64,000 nt of DNA, taken from the NCBI RefSeq assembly GCF_000407445.1, contig NZ_ASWB01000005.1:124001-188000 (forward strand), written 5' to 3'. Below, in pieces: positions 38,089 through 46,894 of this stretch. The notes below the pieces were generated by a model. It made no database searches, was not told the DNA's origin, and saw only the letters and a program-made list of their open reading frames with translations. Within the stretch, counting starts at the first letter, position 1. Every line of letters starts with the position of its first letter. A program made the position numbers and the translations under genes. This DNA comes from Enterococcus moraviensis ATCC BAA-383 (lineage in GTDB: Bacteria > Bacillota > Bacilli > Lactobacillales > Enterococcaceae).

Positions 38089-38949
38089 ATGTCAAAATTT
38101 TCTCCATGTTTATGGTTCGACGGAAAAGTTGAAGAAGCTGCAGAGTTTTATGTGAACGCATTTGAGCAAAGTAAAATCAATAAAACGGATTACTACGTCG
38201 ATAGCGAACATCAACCCAAAGGTTCAGTATTGACTATAGCGATGACACTTGCAGGACAAGAAGTTATTTTACTAAATGGCGGACCAGAATTTGATTTTAC
38301 ACCGGCAATTTCGTTTTTTGTGGAATGTGAAACTGAGGAACAAATCGATCGATTATGGGAAACATTAAGTCATAATGGCGAAGTATTGATGGCATTTGGT
38401 TCATATCCTTTCAGCAAAAAGTATGGTTGGTTAAAAGATCAGTATGGTGTTTCATGGCAATTAGTTTTATCTGAAACGCTACAGTCTATCTCACCTAGTT
38501 TCTTATTTTCTGGGGAACAATTTGGAAAAGCAGAAGAAGCGATGAATCAATGGATTGAAATTTTTGGTGATGGTAAGGTAGAATATATGCAAAAAAATCC
38601 TGATGGATCGGTTGCACAAGCATTATTTACAATGCATGGACAACCCTTTAGAGTGATGGACAGCGGAGAATCACATGATTTTACGTTTACGATGGCGACT
38701 TCATTTTATGTCTATTGTAAAGATCAGGAAGAAATTGATCGGTTATGGAATGCTGTTACTGCCAAGGGGAAAGAGTGGCCATGTGGTTGGATGGAAGATG
38801 AGTATGGGGTGTGTTGGCAAACTGTTACAGTTGATATGGATACGCTATTTGATAACTCAGATCCTGAAAGAGCCTATCGGGTAATGCAGGAATTGTATAA
38901 GATGAAACGGATCGATATAGCTGCACTGAGAAAAGCATACGAAGAATAA
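38089..38949 (+). CDS. PhnB-like VOC protein with two tandem domains
   Basis: 286 residues made of two related halves (about 1-135 and 140-285). Each holds the PhnB/VOC pattern: FSPCLWFDGKVEEAAEFYVN and SFFVECETEEQIDRLWETL in the first, FLFSGEQFGKAEEAMNQW and SFYVYCKDQEEIDRLWNAV in the second, with YGWLKDQYGVSWQ and GWMEDEYGVCWQ. The fold hosts glyoxalase-like and methyltransferase-like activities; no reaction can be assigned. ATG 38089 follows GAAAGGAAG. Confidence 0.83.
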   Translation: MSKFSPCLWFDGKVEEAAEFYVNAFEQSKINKTDYYVDSEHQPKGSVLTIAMTLAGQEVILLNGGPEFDFTPAISFFVECETEEQIDRLWETLSHNGEVLMAFGSYPFSKKYGWLKDQYGVSWQLVLSETLQSISPSFLFSGEQFGKAEEAMNQWIEIFGDGKVEYMQKNPDGSVAQALFTMHGQPFRVMDSGESHDFTFTMATSFYVYCKDQEEIDRLWNAVTAKGKEWPCGWMEDEYGVCWQTVTVDMDTLFDNSDPERAYRVMQELYKMKRIDIAALRKAYEE

Positions 38950-38955
38950 AGTAAA

Positions 38956-38985
38956 AGAAGATTGAGCATTTAAGCTCAATCTTCT
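38956..38985. terminator. Terminator between the VOC gene and idi
   Basis: A 12-bp stem (38956-38967 with 38974-38985) in a convergent gap, flanked by A- and T-rich sequence. Confidence 0.75.
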
Positions 38986-38989
38986 CTCT

Positions 38990-40036
38990 TTATTTACTTC
39001 TCTTAGCAAACGGCTGATAAGCAATCCCACGACTTTCACACCAATGAATGATCTCACCAGAAAAAATAATATCCGTTGTTGTAAGTTCACTTGTACTTTT
39101 TTTCCCAAGCAATGTATACAACATTTTAAGTTCTGCTTCCCATTGTTGAACAAGTGCGATCGTGTCATCCACACCATTTGTCATTAGGTTGTTTAAAATG
39201 GTTCCCGCAACCCCCACACTTTTGGCGCCTAAACTAAGTGCTTTTAGAATATCTAAAGATTGACGAACACCACCAGAGGCTAAAACAGTCAAGTCACGTT
39301 GCCAATTCATCGATTCTAACAAGGAAAGAACCGTTGATTGTCCCCAGTCAGTTAAAAAAACTAATTCTCTTTTTTTACGGCGAGCATTTTCGATTTGAGT
39401 AAAACTAGTGCCACCTTGACCACTGACGTCAACAGCTTTTACACCCCGCCAAACTAATTGTTCAATTGTTTCACTACTCATACCAAAACCAACTTCTTTC
39501 ACGATTACAGGTACGGATAGGTTTGAGACAATATCTTCAATATTGTCTAGCCAGCTATGAAAATCACGATCTCCTTCTGGCATGACTAACTCTTGTGGAA
39601 CATTTACATGGATTTGCAATCCATCCGCTTGAAAAAGATCGACTGCTCTTTTTGCCTCTTCTAAAGCAAGTCCAGCCCCAATATTAGCTAATAGTACACC
39701 ATCGGGATTTTCTTTGCGCATGATCTGATATGTTTCAGCCAAATTAGGCTCTTTCAAAGCAGCACTTACCGATCCTGTTGCCACCATCACACCAGTTTCT
39801 CTGGCTACTATGCCTAACTGCTGATTGATGTCCTTCGCTCGCTCGCTACCACCGGTCATGGCATTGATATAAAATGGTTGTTTTAAGGAAAATCCAAGAA
39901 CAGATGTTGAAATATCAACTTCATCCATCGCTATTTCTGAGAACGAATGATGAACGAAACGAATTTGATCGAAATCATTGCTTTTTTCTTTATGAAAGGC
40001 TTTCGCTAAAGAGATGTGCTCATCTTTTCGATTCAT
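38990..40036 (-). CDS. fni: Isopentenyl-diphosphate isomerase, type 2 (FMN)
   Basis: 348 residues with [10 protein letters not shown] at the start, [18 protein letters not shown], the FMN-binding [20 protein letters not shown] and [15 protein letters not shown]. It interconverts IPP and DMAPP using reduced FMN and NADPH. ATG 40036, placed by AAAGCAGGAAAAAG, lies inside the 3' end of mvaK2 (17-bp overlap). Last gene of the mevalonate operon. Confidence 0.94.
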   Translation of the reverse strand: MNRKDEHISLAKAFHKEKSNDFDQIRFVHHSFSEIAMDEVDISTSVLGFSLKQPFYINAMTGGSERAKDINQQLGIVARETGVMVATGSVSAALKEPNLAETYQIMRKENPDGVLLANIGAGLALEEAKRAVDLFQADGLQIHVNVPQELVMPEGDRDFHSWLDNIEDIVSNLSVPVIVKEVGFGMSSETIEQLVWRGVKAVDVSGQGGTSFTQIENARRKKRELVFLTDWGQSTVLSLLESMNWQRDLTVLASGGVRQSLDILKALSLGAKSVGVAGTILNNLMTNGVDDTIALVQQWEAELKMLYTLLGKKSTSELTTTDIIFSGEIIHWCESRGIAYQPFAKRSK

Positions 40037-41117
40037 CTTTTTCCTGCTTTCCGTAAAAATATACATGTAATGGTAAAGGTGTTATCCCTTCTTTTTCCCA
40101 TGAACTCATTAAAGGTAGAATGCCGGATTTTTGTTTGAATAAAACAATTCCACAATCGCCGCCGCCAGCACCCGAGGATTTAGCTGCACCACCATATGTT
40201 TGTGCTAAATTACATAATTTTTTAAGAGCAGGGGTTTCGATTGTCACTCCTGTGAGGGAGGTTAATTGTTGAAGTAGTTTTCTATTTTTTCTGATTTGTG
40301 TTTGGATCAAAGAGATATTCTCTGAATGAAAACCTGCAATCATGGTTTCAACACATGCTTTACTATCCTCTAAAAACTGTTGATAGGCTGTTTCTTGTAC
40401 CTCTTTTGACTCGTTGACTTGATCAACTAAATCAGAAGTAGAAGCTGGACTACCGGTCCAACCAATCAACAAACGTAATTTTTTAGGAACCGTCAACGGC
40501 TGAATCATTAGTTTTGGCCAAGTTGCATCAAGTAGTGTAGTTAGAGTTTGCTTTTTAGCTTGATCGTTGACCCATTGGTGATCAAACGTTGAAAAAGCGA
40601 TCCAACCACCATAACAACTTGCCGCGATGTCTCCACAAGAACCGTTGCCTTGCACTTCTAAATGTGCTAGCGCAGAAAGTTTGAAGATGGCTTCTTCACT
40701 TAGCTCTAAACCATAAAAAAGACTTAACGCTTTTACTGTTGCTACAGTCACAGCACCACTAGAACCTAGACCATATTTTCGACCATTAGAATTATCTAGT
40801 TCGCTCGTCACTTTCAGATGATAGAAAGACAACTCTTTGTGTTGTTCTTGTGCATATTTTTCAGTCAAACGGATTGCAGCTAGTACGTAATGAAAAGGAT
40901 TTTCTCGAATGTCTAAGACTAGTTCATTATTTCGTCTTGTCCAACGTACAGGAAGTGAGCTGTATTGGGCAGACTGGATACTACCAACATTTTCAGCAGA
41001 GTCAAGAGTGACCGTTACAAATTGATCTACGGCAACGATGATTGCTGGATGTCCGGGCTCAACAACAGCATATTCTCCCGCTATAAATAGTTTGCCTGGT
41101 GTGGAAACTTCTATCAT
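40020..41117 (-). CDS. mvaK2: Phosphomevalonate kinase
   Basis: 365-residue GHMP kinase: [20 protein letters not shown] at the N-terminus, ATP loop [13 protein letters not shown], and [14 protein letters not shown] near the C-terminus. It phosphorylates mevalonate 5-phosphate. Its ATG overlaps the mvaD stop (ATGA). Confidence 0.94.
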   Translation of the reverse strand: MIEVSTPGKLFIAGEYAVVEPGHPAIIVAVDQFVTVTLDSAENVGSIQSAQYSSLPVRWTRRNNELVLDIRENPFHYVLAAIRLTEKYAQEQHKELSFYHLKVTSELDNSNGRKYGLGSSGAVTVATVKALSLFYGLELSEEAIFKLSALAHLEVQGNGSCGDIAASCYGGWIAFSTFDHQWVNDQAKKQTLTTLLDATWPKLMIQPLTVPKKLRLLIGWTGSPASTSDLVDQVNESKEVQETAYQQFLEDSKACVETMIAGFHSENISLIQTQIRKNRKLLQQLTSLTGVTIETPALKKLCNLAQTYGGAAKSSGAGGGDCGIVLFKQKSGILPLMSSWEKEGITPLPLHVYFYGKQEKDESKR

Positions 41118-42112
41118 AATTCTTCCGACCTTTCTACAGGAATTCCTTCAATTCCTGGTCCTGCGTATGCTGTAATCAGCTGTTCTTTTGAAAAATGTTC
41201 TGATAAAAAGAGTTTTAAAGCAGGTAAATTTTTCTTTTCTACTAAGATTTTAACATTTGGACCAGCGTCCATCGTAAAGTAGCAAGGCAATCCTTTTTGG
41301 CGAGCCAAACGTACTAACTGCATGACTTTTAAGCTGTCTGGTGACCAATAAGTAAAAGGAGGTACAGCAGCTAAAGTAGTACCATGCATGCGTAACCCAT
41401 TTGCTTCAGTCACTTGACCAAGCTTGTTAAAATCTTTTTCTTTGATTGCTTGTTTAGCCACGGCTAAGTCAGCTTCAACATTATCTAGCCACCCAGAATA
41501 AAAACTAGAGGTATCAACTGTTCGCTTCATCCCGTCACGACTGGAAATGTCTTTCATTCCGTCATCGACTAGAACAAATAACATAGCTAATTCGTTTTCC
41601 CAATTATCAGAGGGGACCGTTTGAGCAAAGGAAGTCTGATCGGAGTCTCCTTTTTGCCATTCAGCAAAGCCGCCAAAAATACTACGGCAAGCAGAACCAG
41701 AGCCGCGTCTTGCTAGACGAGATAATTCTGTTTTTGTTAATTGTAAATTCAATGCGTCACTACAGGCGCCAGCTAGAGCTGCTAAACCGCTAGCGGAAGA
41801 GGCCAACCCAGCTGCAGTAGGTACAAAATTTTTACTGTCTACCTTAGCAAACAAAGCCAGGTTTTGCTGTTGTCGAACAAGATCTAAGAATTTAGAAATC
41901 TTAGCGGTTTGTTTAGAATCTTGCTGTTTCCCATCTAAGAAGAAGCTATCTTCTGTCAGCGTTTCATCAAAATAGACACTAGTTTCGGTATAAAACGCAT
42001 CTAAAGTTAAAGAAAGACTACTGTTCATAGGGAGTATCAAGTGTTCATCATTTTTACCCCAATATTTGATCAATGCAATGTTTGTATAGGCTCGTGCTTT
42101 TCCAGCGTACAT
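41114..42112 (-). CDS. mvaD: Diphosphomevalonate decarboxylase
   Basis: 332 residues beginning MYAGKARAYTNIALIKYWGK, with GLASSASGLAALAGA and RRGSGSACRSIFGGF, both diagnostic. It makes IPP from mevalonate diphosphate using ATP. Start at 42112 overlaps the mvaK1 stop (TAATG) and uses GGAGTG inside that gene. Confidence 0.95.
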   Translation of the reverse strand: MYAGKARAYTNIALIKYWGKNDEHLILPMNSSLSLTLDAFYTETSVYFDETLTEDSFFLDGKQQDSKQTAKISKFLDLVRQQQNLALFAKVDSKNFVPTAAGLASSASGLAALAGACSDALNLQLTKTELSRLARRGSGSACRSIFGGFAEWQKGDSDQTSFAQTVPSDNWENELAMLFVLVDDGMKDISSRDGMKRTVDTSSFYSGWLDNVEADLAVAKQAIKEKDFNKLGQVTEANGLRMHGTTLAAVPPFTYWSPDSLKVMQLVRLARQKGLPCYFTMDAGPNVKILVEKKNLPALKLFLSEHFSKEQLITAYAGPGIEGIPVERSEEL

Positions 42113-43056
42113 TATTTTTTCACTCCTAATGATTGAATCCAAGTGGCTACAGCTCCTGCTGACTCTATAGCGGCTGCAATTTTTACCGCCTGTTCGTTAG
42201 AATCTGCTAAGGCGATCATACAACCGCCACGGCCTCCACCTGTTAATTTAGCTCCTAAAGCACCATGCTCACGAGCGGTAGTAACCAGTTTATCTAGTTG
42301 CTCATTGCTAACAGTCAAGGCTTTAAGTTGTTCTTGTGCCTGATTCATAATAGTTCCTAATGTATAGACTTCATCTGCTAAAATAGCTTTTTTAGCGAGC
42401 TTAGTCAAGCGTCCCAACTTTGTAATCTGTTGTGAAACGCTTTGTTTATTCAACTCAAATAGATGAGCTACATCACTAACAGCTTCTCTAGTCTGACCTT
42501 TGATGCCAGTGTCTGCTACAATCAAAAAAGCATCCGAAACGTTCATTGGGAACGTTTCTAATGGATGACCTTTGATGAAAAATAAGGGTTCATTGCCACT
42601 GGTAGCTGCGGCATCAATGCCACTAGGGTTCCCGTGAGCAATTTTTTCTGCTCGGTTGACTAAAGGAAGCAATACTTCTTGTGTACATGGAATGTTAAAA
42701 TAATCAAATAGCCCCCGTACGATAGACACTGCTGCTGCGGCACTTGATCCCATACCGCGTTCTGCAGGAATCGTACTAGTAATCGTAATTTTTAAAGTTG
42801 TATTTTCTTTTTTGAGCAAAGTCAATGTTTGGCTAATAACTTCTTTAATACTTTTCAATTGTGGAGGAACATTTGAGAGTTCTCCCGAAAAGTAATGACA
42901 ATCAACTATCATAGTAGAATTAGCTTCAACTTGTGTTGAAATGAAGGTCTCCTGAAAAGGAAAAGCAATCGCGGGCTCACCATAAACGACGGAATGTTCA
43001 CCCATCAATATAATTTTTCCAGAAGCTTGACCATGACCAGTTTTTTCTTTATTCAT
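42112..43056 (-). CDS. mvaK1: Mevalonate kinase
   Basis: 314-residue GHMP kinase with ASGKIILMGEHSVVYGEPAI, ERGMGSSAAAAVSIVRGL and KLTGGGRGGCMIAL. It is the first committed kinase of the mevalonate route to isoprenoids used for undecaprenyl phosphate and quinones. It follows the tctA-like gene by only 17 bp. SD AAAGGAC. Confidence 0.95.
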   Translation of the reverse strand: MNKEKTGHGQASGKIILMGEHSVVYGEPAIAFPFQETFISTQVEANSTMIVDCHYFSGELSNVPPQLKSIKEVISQTLTLLKKENTTLKITITSTIPAERGMGSSAAAAVSIVRGLFDYFNIPCTQEVLLPLVNRAEKIAHGNPSGIDAAATSGNEPLFFIKGHPLETFPMNVSDAFLIVADTGIKGQTREAVSDVAHLFELNKQSVSQQITKLGRLTKLAKKAILADEVYTLGTIMNQAQEQLKALTVSNEQLDKLVTTAREHGALGAKLTGGGRGGCMIALADSNEQAVKIAAAIESAGAVATWIQSLGVKK

Positions 43057-43073
43057 TTTAATAAACAGTCCTT

Positions 43074-44432
43074 TTATTTAAATATCAAATGCGTAGTGAT
43101 CCAAGGTGCTGCATAAAGAATCATAAATTGAACGCCATAATTGACCCCCATTTTATTAAGAGTACCACAAACGATTCCCACCAGCAAAACACCAAAAATA
43201 TTGATCAATCCGGCATCCATATAAGCTAACAATAATATAAATCCAATAAACAAACCTAGTATTGCTTCATGAGGAATCTTTTTCAAGACAAATGACGTCA
43301 TCTGACGCGCATATTTCATCGCAATAAAATAAGTAATGATAGAGGAAAGTAAACCAGCAAATAAAATCGCAAAAACAAACTCGCTTCTACTTAATAGATG
43401 ATGGAGATTATGATCTAGTGTGTAAACAGGCGGAGCATTGAATAAGGCATTGGCTGGTCCCACAGCTACTGGAGATAAGGGAATCCCTAATGCAATCAAT
43501 GGAATGATCACTCCTGAAAGATATGTAGCATGAGATAAAGCACTCATTGAAGTAATTGCCATACTGGCTTTTTTTACAGGATCCTTTTCTTTATTTGCGA
43601 CAGCTTCGCCAAATAATATAGTCAAACCAACAGGGCTTAAAAAGAATAGGAAGTTTGATAGCAAAGAGACAACAGCGCTAGTTCCAGCTTCTTTTTTTGA
43701 GATTGTGTGAAATGGTTGGAATGTTGTTTGCTTTTTATCTGCCGCCTGGAGCTTGATTTCATTTTCTTCAAATCGAGGTAAAGTCTCACGATTTTGTTTA
43801 TTTAATAACCCTAGAAGTGAAACAAGTAAAGGACCAATGGTGATGCCAAGAAAGAAAGAGACCGTCACGTTTTTGTCTTGTGGAACAGCTCCGATGCTCC
43901 AATAAAGGGAGCGCAATCCTTGAAACAGCAAAGCAAGTGGCACAATACTGATTAGAGCAAGTAGTTTATTTTTACCAATCAAAGATAAAAAGACCGCACC
44001 GAAAACAAATAATAAAGGCGCGTATTCTTTTACTGAATCAGAGAAAGGTGCCAAAATGTTGGCTAAAAGTAAACTTACAGGTATCGCAACGGCTGTTCCA
44101 ATAATCGAACCTGTCGCCATTTTCTTTATGCTAGTAGCAGCTAAGCCACGCTCTTTTAAATACAATGCGTGTTCGATCATTGGCGTTGACAGCACACCAC
44201 CAGGTAAACCAACCAAAGCGGTGGGGATAGCATTCATTAAATTCAACGTAATGATTGCTGAGATAAAAAACGTCAAAACAACGATGGGTTGAACTCCAGC
44301 TAAAACGACTGCCAAGGTAACAGGCATTAAAACGGACGTTTCGTCTGTTCCAGGCACAAATCCAATGAATGTATATAAAACGATTGCTCCTAATACGGCT
44401 AGAAACATTTGAAAGAGTAGTCCAGTATCCAT
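43074..44432 (-). CDS. TctA-like permease heading the mevalonate operon
   Basis: 452 residues with about 11 membrane helices. The N-terminal TFIGFVPGTDETSVLMPVTL and ALVGLPGGVLSTPMIEHAL segments resemble the repeated GxxPG motifs of the TctA tripartite tricarboxylate transporter permease, but the protein is shorter than the usual 500 residues and no TctC binding protein is encoded nearby. The ATG overlaps the stop of the small gene upstream (TAATG). Its place before mvaK1 suggests shared regulation; the substrate is unknown. Confidence 0.72.
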   Translation of the reverse strand: MDTGLLFQMFLAVLGAIVLYTFIGFVPGTDETSVLMPVTLAVVLAGVQPIVVLTFFISAIITLNLMNAIPTALVGLPGGVLSTPMIEHALYLKERGLAATSIKKMATGSIIGTAVAIPVSLLLANILAPFSDSVKEYAPLLFVFGAVFLSLIGKNKLLALISIVPLALLFQGLRSLYWSIGAVPQDKNVTVSFFLGITIGPLLVSLLGLLNKQNRETLPRFEENEIKLQAADKKQTTFQPFHTISKKEAGTSAVVSLLSNFLFFLSPVGLTILFGEAVANKEKDPVKKASMAITSMSALSHATYLSGVIIPLIALGIPLSPVAVGPANALFNAPPVYTLDHNLHHLLSRSEFVFAILFAGLLSSIITYFIAMKYARQMTSFVLKKIPHEAILGLFIGFILLLAYMDAGLINIFGVLLVGIVCGTLNKMGVNYGVQFMILYAAPWITTHLIFK

Positions 44433-44659
44433 TAGTTATCGTTCTCCTCAATCACCGTTCGTTTTGGTTTGATTAAAAAAGCACTGATGATAAAACCTGT
44501 GACAGCTCCACCAAGTCCAAAAAATAATTGTTTTGTTGTATCTGTTGCAGGTGCTAAAAAGAAACTCCCCATTGTTGTAACACTGCAAATCGCAATCGCC
44601 AAAATTAAATCTTTTAAATCAACTAGGTCTCCCCAGATTTCAACAAGATTCTTTTTCAT
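44432..44659 (-). CDS. Small two-helix membrane partner of the TctA-like permease
   Basis: 75 residues with two membrane helices (about 17-34 and 43-63) and a charged tail. Size and position recall a minimal TctB-like small subunit, but sequence alone does not prove it. Translationally coupled to the next gene. SD GGAGGT; the operon promoter must lie in 44660-44780. Confidence 0.65.
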   Translation of the reverse strand: MKKNLVEIWGDLVDLKDLILAIAICSVTTMGSFFLAPATDTTKQLFFGLGGAVTGFIISAFLIKPKRTVIEENDN

Positions 44660-44837
44660 TTAAAAACCTCCAATATAAAGGTACTGACTGTTCTTAACCT
44701 ACACTAGTTTACCAAAAAAGTGTCCTAAGTGAAATTTATAGTTTCTATATTAAGGAAAAAATTAATTTCTCATTAATAATTGAAAGCAAAAAGAAAGCTT
44801 AGAAGTGTAAATACCAAGCTTATCTCAAAATTTAATG

Positions 44838-45473
44838 TTAGTCTTCAATAACTAAGCCTAATCCTGAAGCAATCGTAAGGGCCTGTTCTTGATTTACTTT
44901 TAATCCTGTTAACAATTCTTGTGAGAAAGCGATTTTCTCGAAAGTGCTTTTAGTTAGGTCAAGATTAGCTAATTTTGTGTGGAACCAATTACTTCCAGTT
45001 AAAGAGCATTGGTCAAATAAAAGATTATTCCAAGTGACATCCACAAATTCAGTGTCATTTAAGCTGGTTTGATCATACTGAACGACTTTTTGATTGGTTG
45101 AGCTGAAGGAAGTATAGTCTGCTAAACAATCTTCAAAGAAACAATCACGTAGATAACTTTCTGCAAAGTTTGTTCCAGTCAATTTACATTGACGAAAATG
45201 AACTTGGTGAAAACTAGCGCCGATCCATTCTGTATTAGACAGGTCACAATGATCAAAAATCACATTGCTACATTCGAATCGTTCAAGATGGTTTCGATTC
45301 ATTGTAATTTTTTCAAAACGACATTCTCTAAATACTAAGTTACGAACATCTTGATAACTAAGATCTTGCTCTTTTAAAACAATTCCTTCAATAATAAGTT
45401 CATCATCAATAGAAACGAAATCTGTTTCAGTGAGTTGAGGCAAGAGTGGTGCAATTGGCTTTTTGATTTTCAT
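44838..45473 (-). CDS. qnr: Qnr-like pentapeptide-repeat protein
   Basis: 211 residues, the same length as the chromosomal E. faecalis Qnr. Residues 50-175 are pentapeptide repeats (FRECRFEKI, SNVIFDHCDLSNTEW, CKLTGTNFAESYLRDC) forming a right-handed beta-helix. The C-terminus GLKVNQEQALTIASGLGLVI matches the family's end. Such proteins mimic DNA and protect gyrase from quinolones. SD GGAGG. Probably cotranscribed with the FUSC gene 38 bp upstream. Confidence 0.85.
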   Translation of the reverse strand: MKIKKPIAPLLPQLTETDFVSIDDELIIEGIVLKEQDLSYQDVRNLVFRECRFEKITMNRNHLERFECSNVIFDHCDLSNTEWIGASFHQVHFRQCKLTGTNFAESYLRDCFFEDCLADYTSFSSTNQKVVQYDQTSLNDTEFVDVTWNNLLFDQCSLTGSNWFHTKLANLDLTKSTFEKIAFSQELLTGLKVNQEQALTIASGLGLVIED

Positions 45474-45511
45474 AAATGAACCTCCGCATTTTTAAGATAG
45501 AGTCGCTATCA

Positions 45512-46570
45512 TTATTCTGTTTCTTTATCTAAATTTTCATTTAACTGATAGGCACGATTATAAAATTTCAAGCAAGTCGTTAATACAAAAGCGCCCAATA
45601 AACCTAAGAGACTACCTAAAACGATACCGATCAATCGATAATTCAGTAAACTTATTAAATATTGGTGACGGGCTAGATTTGCTAACAATAAAGACATGGG
45701 TGTTGTAAAAAAATTTGCAATTGTATAATTTCGTTTAATGAAAAATTCTACAGTTAAAAAGAAAAAACAAATCAGAAAAATCATTTCTAAAGAAGTAAAC
45801 GAAATACTTAATAGAAGTGCGGCAATCAATAAACCGATCATGGTACCTAAAATTCTTTGAATATTTCGATGCATAACAGCACGTAAATTGTCACCTTGCA
45901 AGACAGCTGCACATGAAACAACCATCCAGTAAGCGTTCGTTAAATGCAGAGATTGACTGATATACGTTGCTAAAAATAAAATAGCAGCATAGTGTAATGC
46001 ATCAAGAAGAGCTGCGGGGTCTGTATAAAGTCGTTCTTGTAAAGAGACTTTCTTTTCGGGTTCTACGGTTTCCCCTTCAATAAAAAACAAGAGAATCGCT
46101 ACCGCAAGAGAAGTCAACACGCCTAGTAGAACATAACTCATCATTGCAGGGACTCTTTCCAAGGGGATTTTAGTCCCACTGCCCATAGCGGTTACCATGA
46201 CAATAAAAAAAGCCCCAGGCTTCGCAATTCTGTATAACCTAAAAATAATTCTAGCCAAAAATGCAATCAACGCAATTGTGATTGGAATAACCCAAGGGAT
46301 GTGGGTACTAAGAACACCTAACAGATTTCCCAAAAGTAAAAAGCTACCAATTGAACTTAAACGAATCAGCAATTGTTTTAATGGAAGTGTTTGGTAATAC
46401 AGGAAAGTAAAGATTCCCAGTGAACCAAAACTACCAATTAGCAAATTATTAGAAAAATAGCCAATGAACAATGGCACAGCCATACAAATACCAGCACCAA
46501 TCAAACGAAAAGGGGCTTTTTTAGGTTTATGAAATGTAGTTAATTCTTTGAAAAAAGATGAACGAAGCAT
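45512..46570 (-). CDS. FUSC-family (aromatic acid exporter-like) membrane protein
   Basis: 352 residues with about 10 helices in two bundles. The second half has HLTNAYWMVVSCAAVLQGD and QRILGTMIGLLIAALLL, characteristic of the FUSC/YccS type. Relatives export aromatic acids or other toxic small molecules. ATG 46570 is chosen by AAGGAGTG; a longer frame would begin far upstream without SD. Confidence 0.8.
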   Translation of the reverse strand: MLRSSFFKELTTFHKPKKAPFRLIGAGICMAVPLFIGYFSNNLLIGSFGSLGIFTFLYYQTLPLKQLLIRLSSIGSFLLLGNLLGVLSTHIPWVIPITIALIAFLARIIFRLYRIAKPGAFFIVMVTAMGSGTKIPLERVPAMMSYVLLGVLTSLAVAILLFFIEGETVEPEKKVSLQERLYTDPAALLDALHYAAILFLATYISQSLHLTNAYWMVVSCAAVLQGDNLRAVMHRNIQRILGTMIGLLIAALLLSISFTSLEMIFLICFFFLTVEFFIKRNYTIANFFTTPMSLLLANLARHQYLISLLNYRLIGIVLGSLLGLLGAFVLTTCLKFYNRAYQLNENLDKETE

Positions 46571-46894
46571 CTGATCACTCCTTACTATTATTATTAAGAT
46601 AAAAAACTTTTTTTTATTAATTTTAATGGACAAGCACAAACTCGTTCCACGCATGTCTGATTCTTCCATTATTAATCTAACATACTTTTATATAAGAAAA
46701 CAGTCGCTTTTATGGCTATTTCTAAGAAATCACTTCTAATGAAGAGATAATTCCATGATGTAAGTATTAAGAAAAAATAAGATTTTTCTTGATTTTTTAA
46801 TTTAAAAATTGTAAACTATACCTCAGTACAATAAATAATTATTAAATTCTGATTTTTCAGAAAATACTTTGGGTCTTTTAGGGAGGAAAATAGA
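46571..46894. promoter_or_regulatory. oppA promoter region with candidate TldR target
   Basis: No gene. The oppA promoter is TTGATT (46789-46794), 17-nt spacer, TAAACT (46812-46817), so transcription should start near 46825. Just downstream, on the minus strand, TTTAA (46846-46842) is followed by TAATTATT (46841-46834), which matches the candidate guide at 54969-54976. A protein bound there would block the start of oppA transcription. SD AGGGAGG precedes oppA. Confidence 0.55.

Noticed and set aside
46686-46698. TATATAAGA shared by the oppA upstream region and the sequence after tldR
   Set aside because: Simple AT-rich 9-mer within the presumed scaffold and well upstream of the oppA promoter; probably chance.
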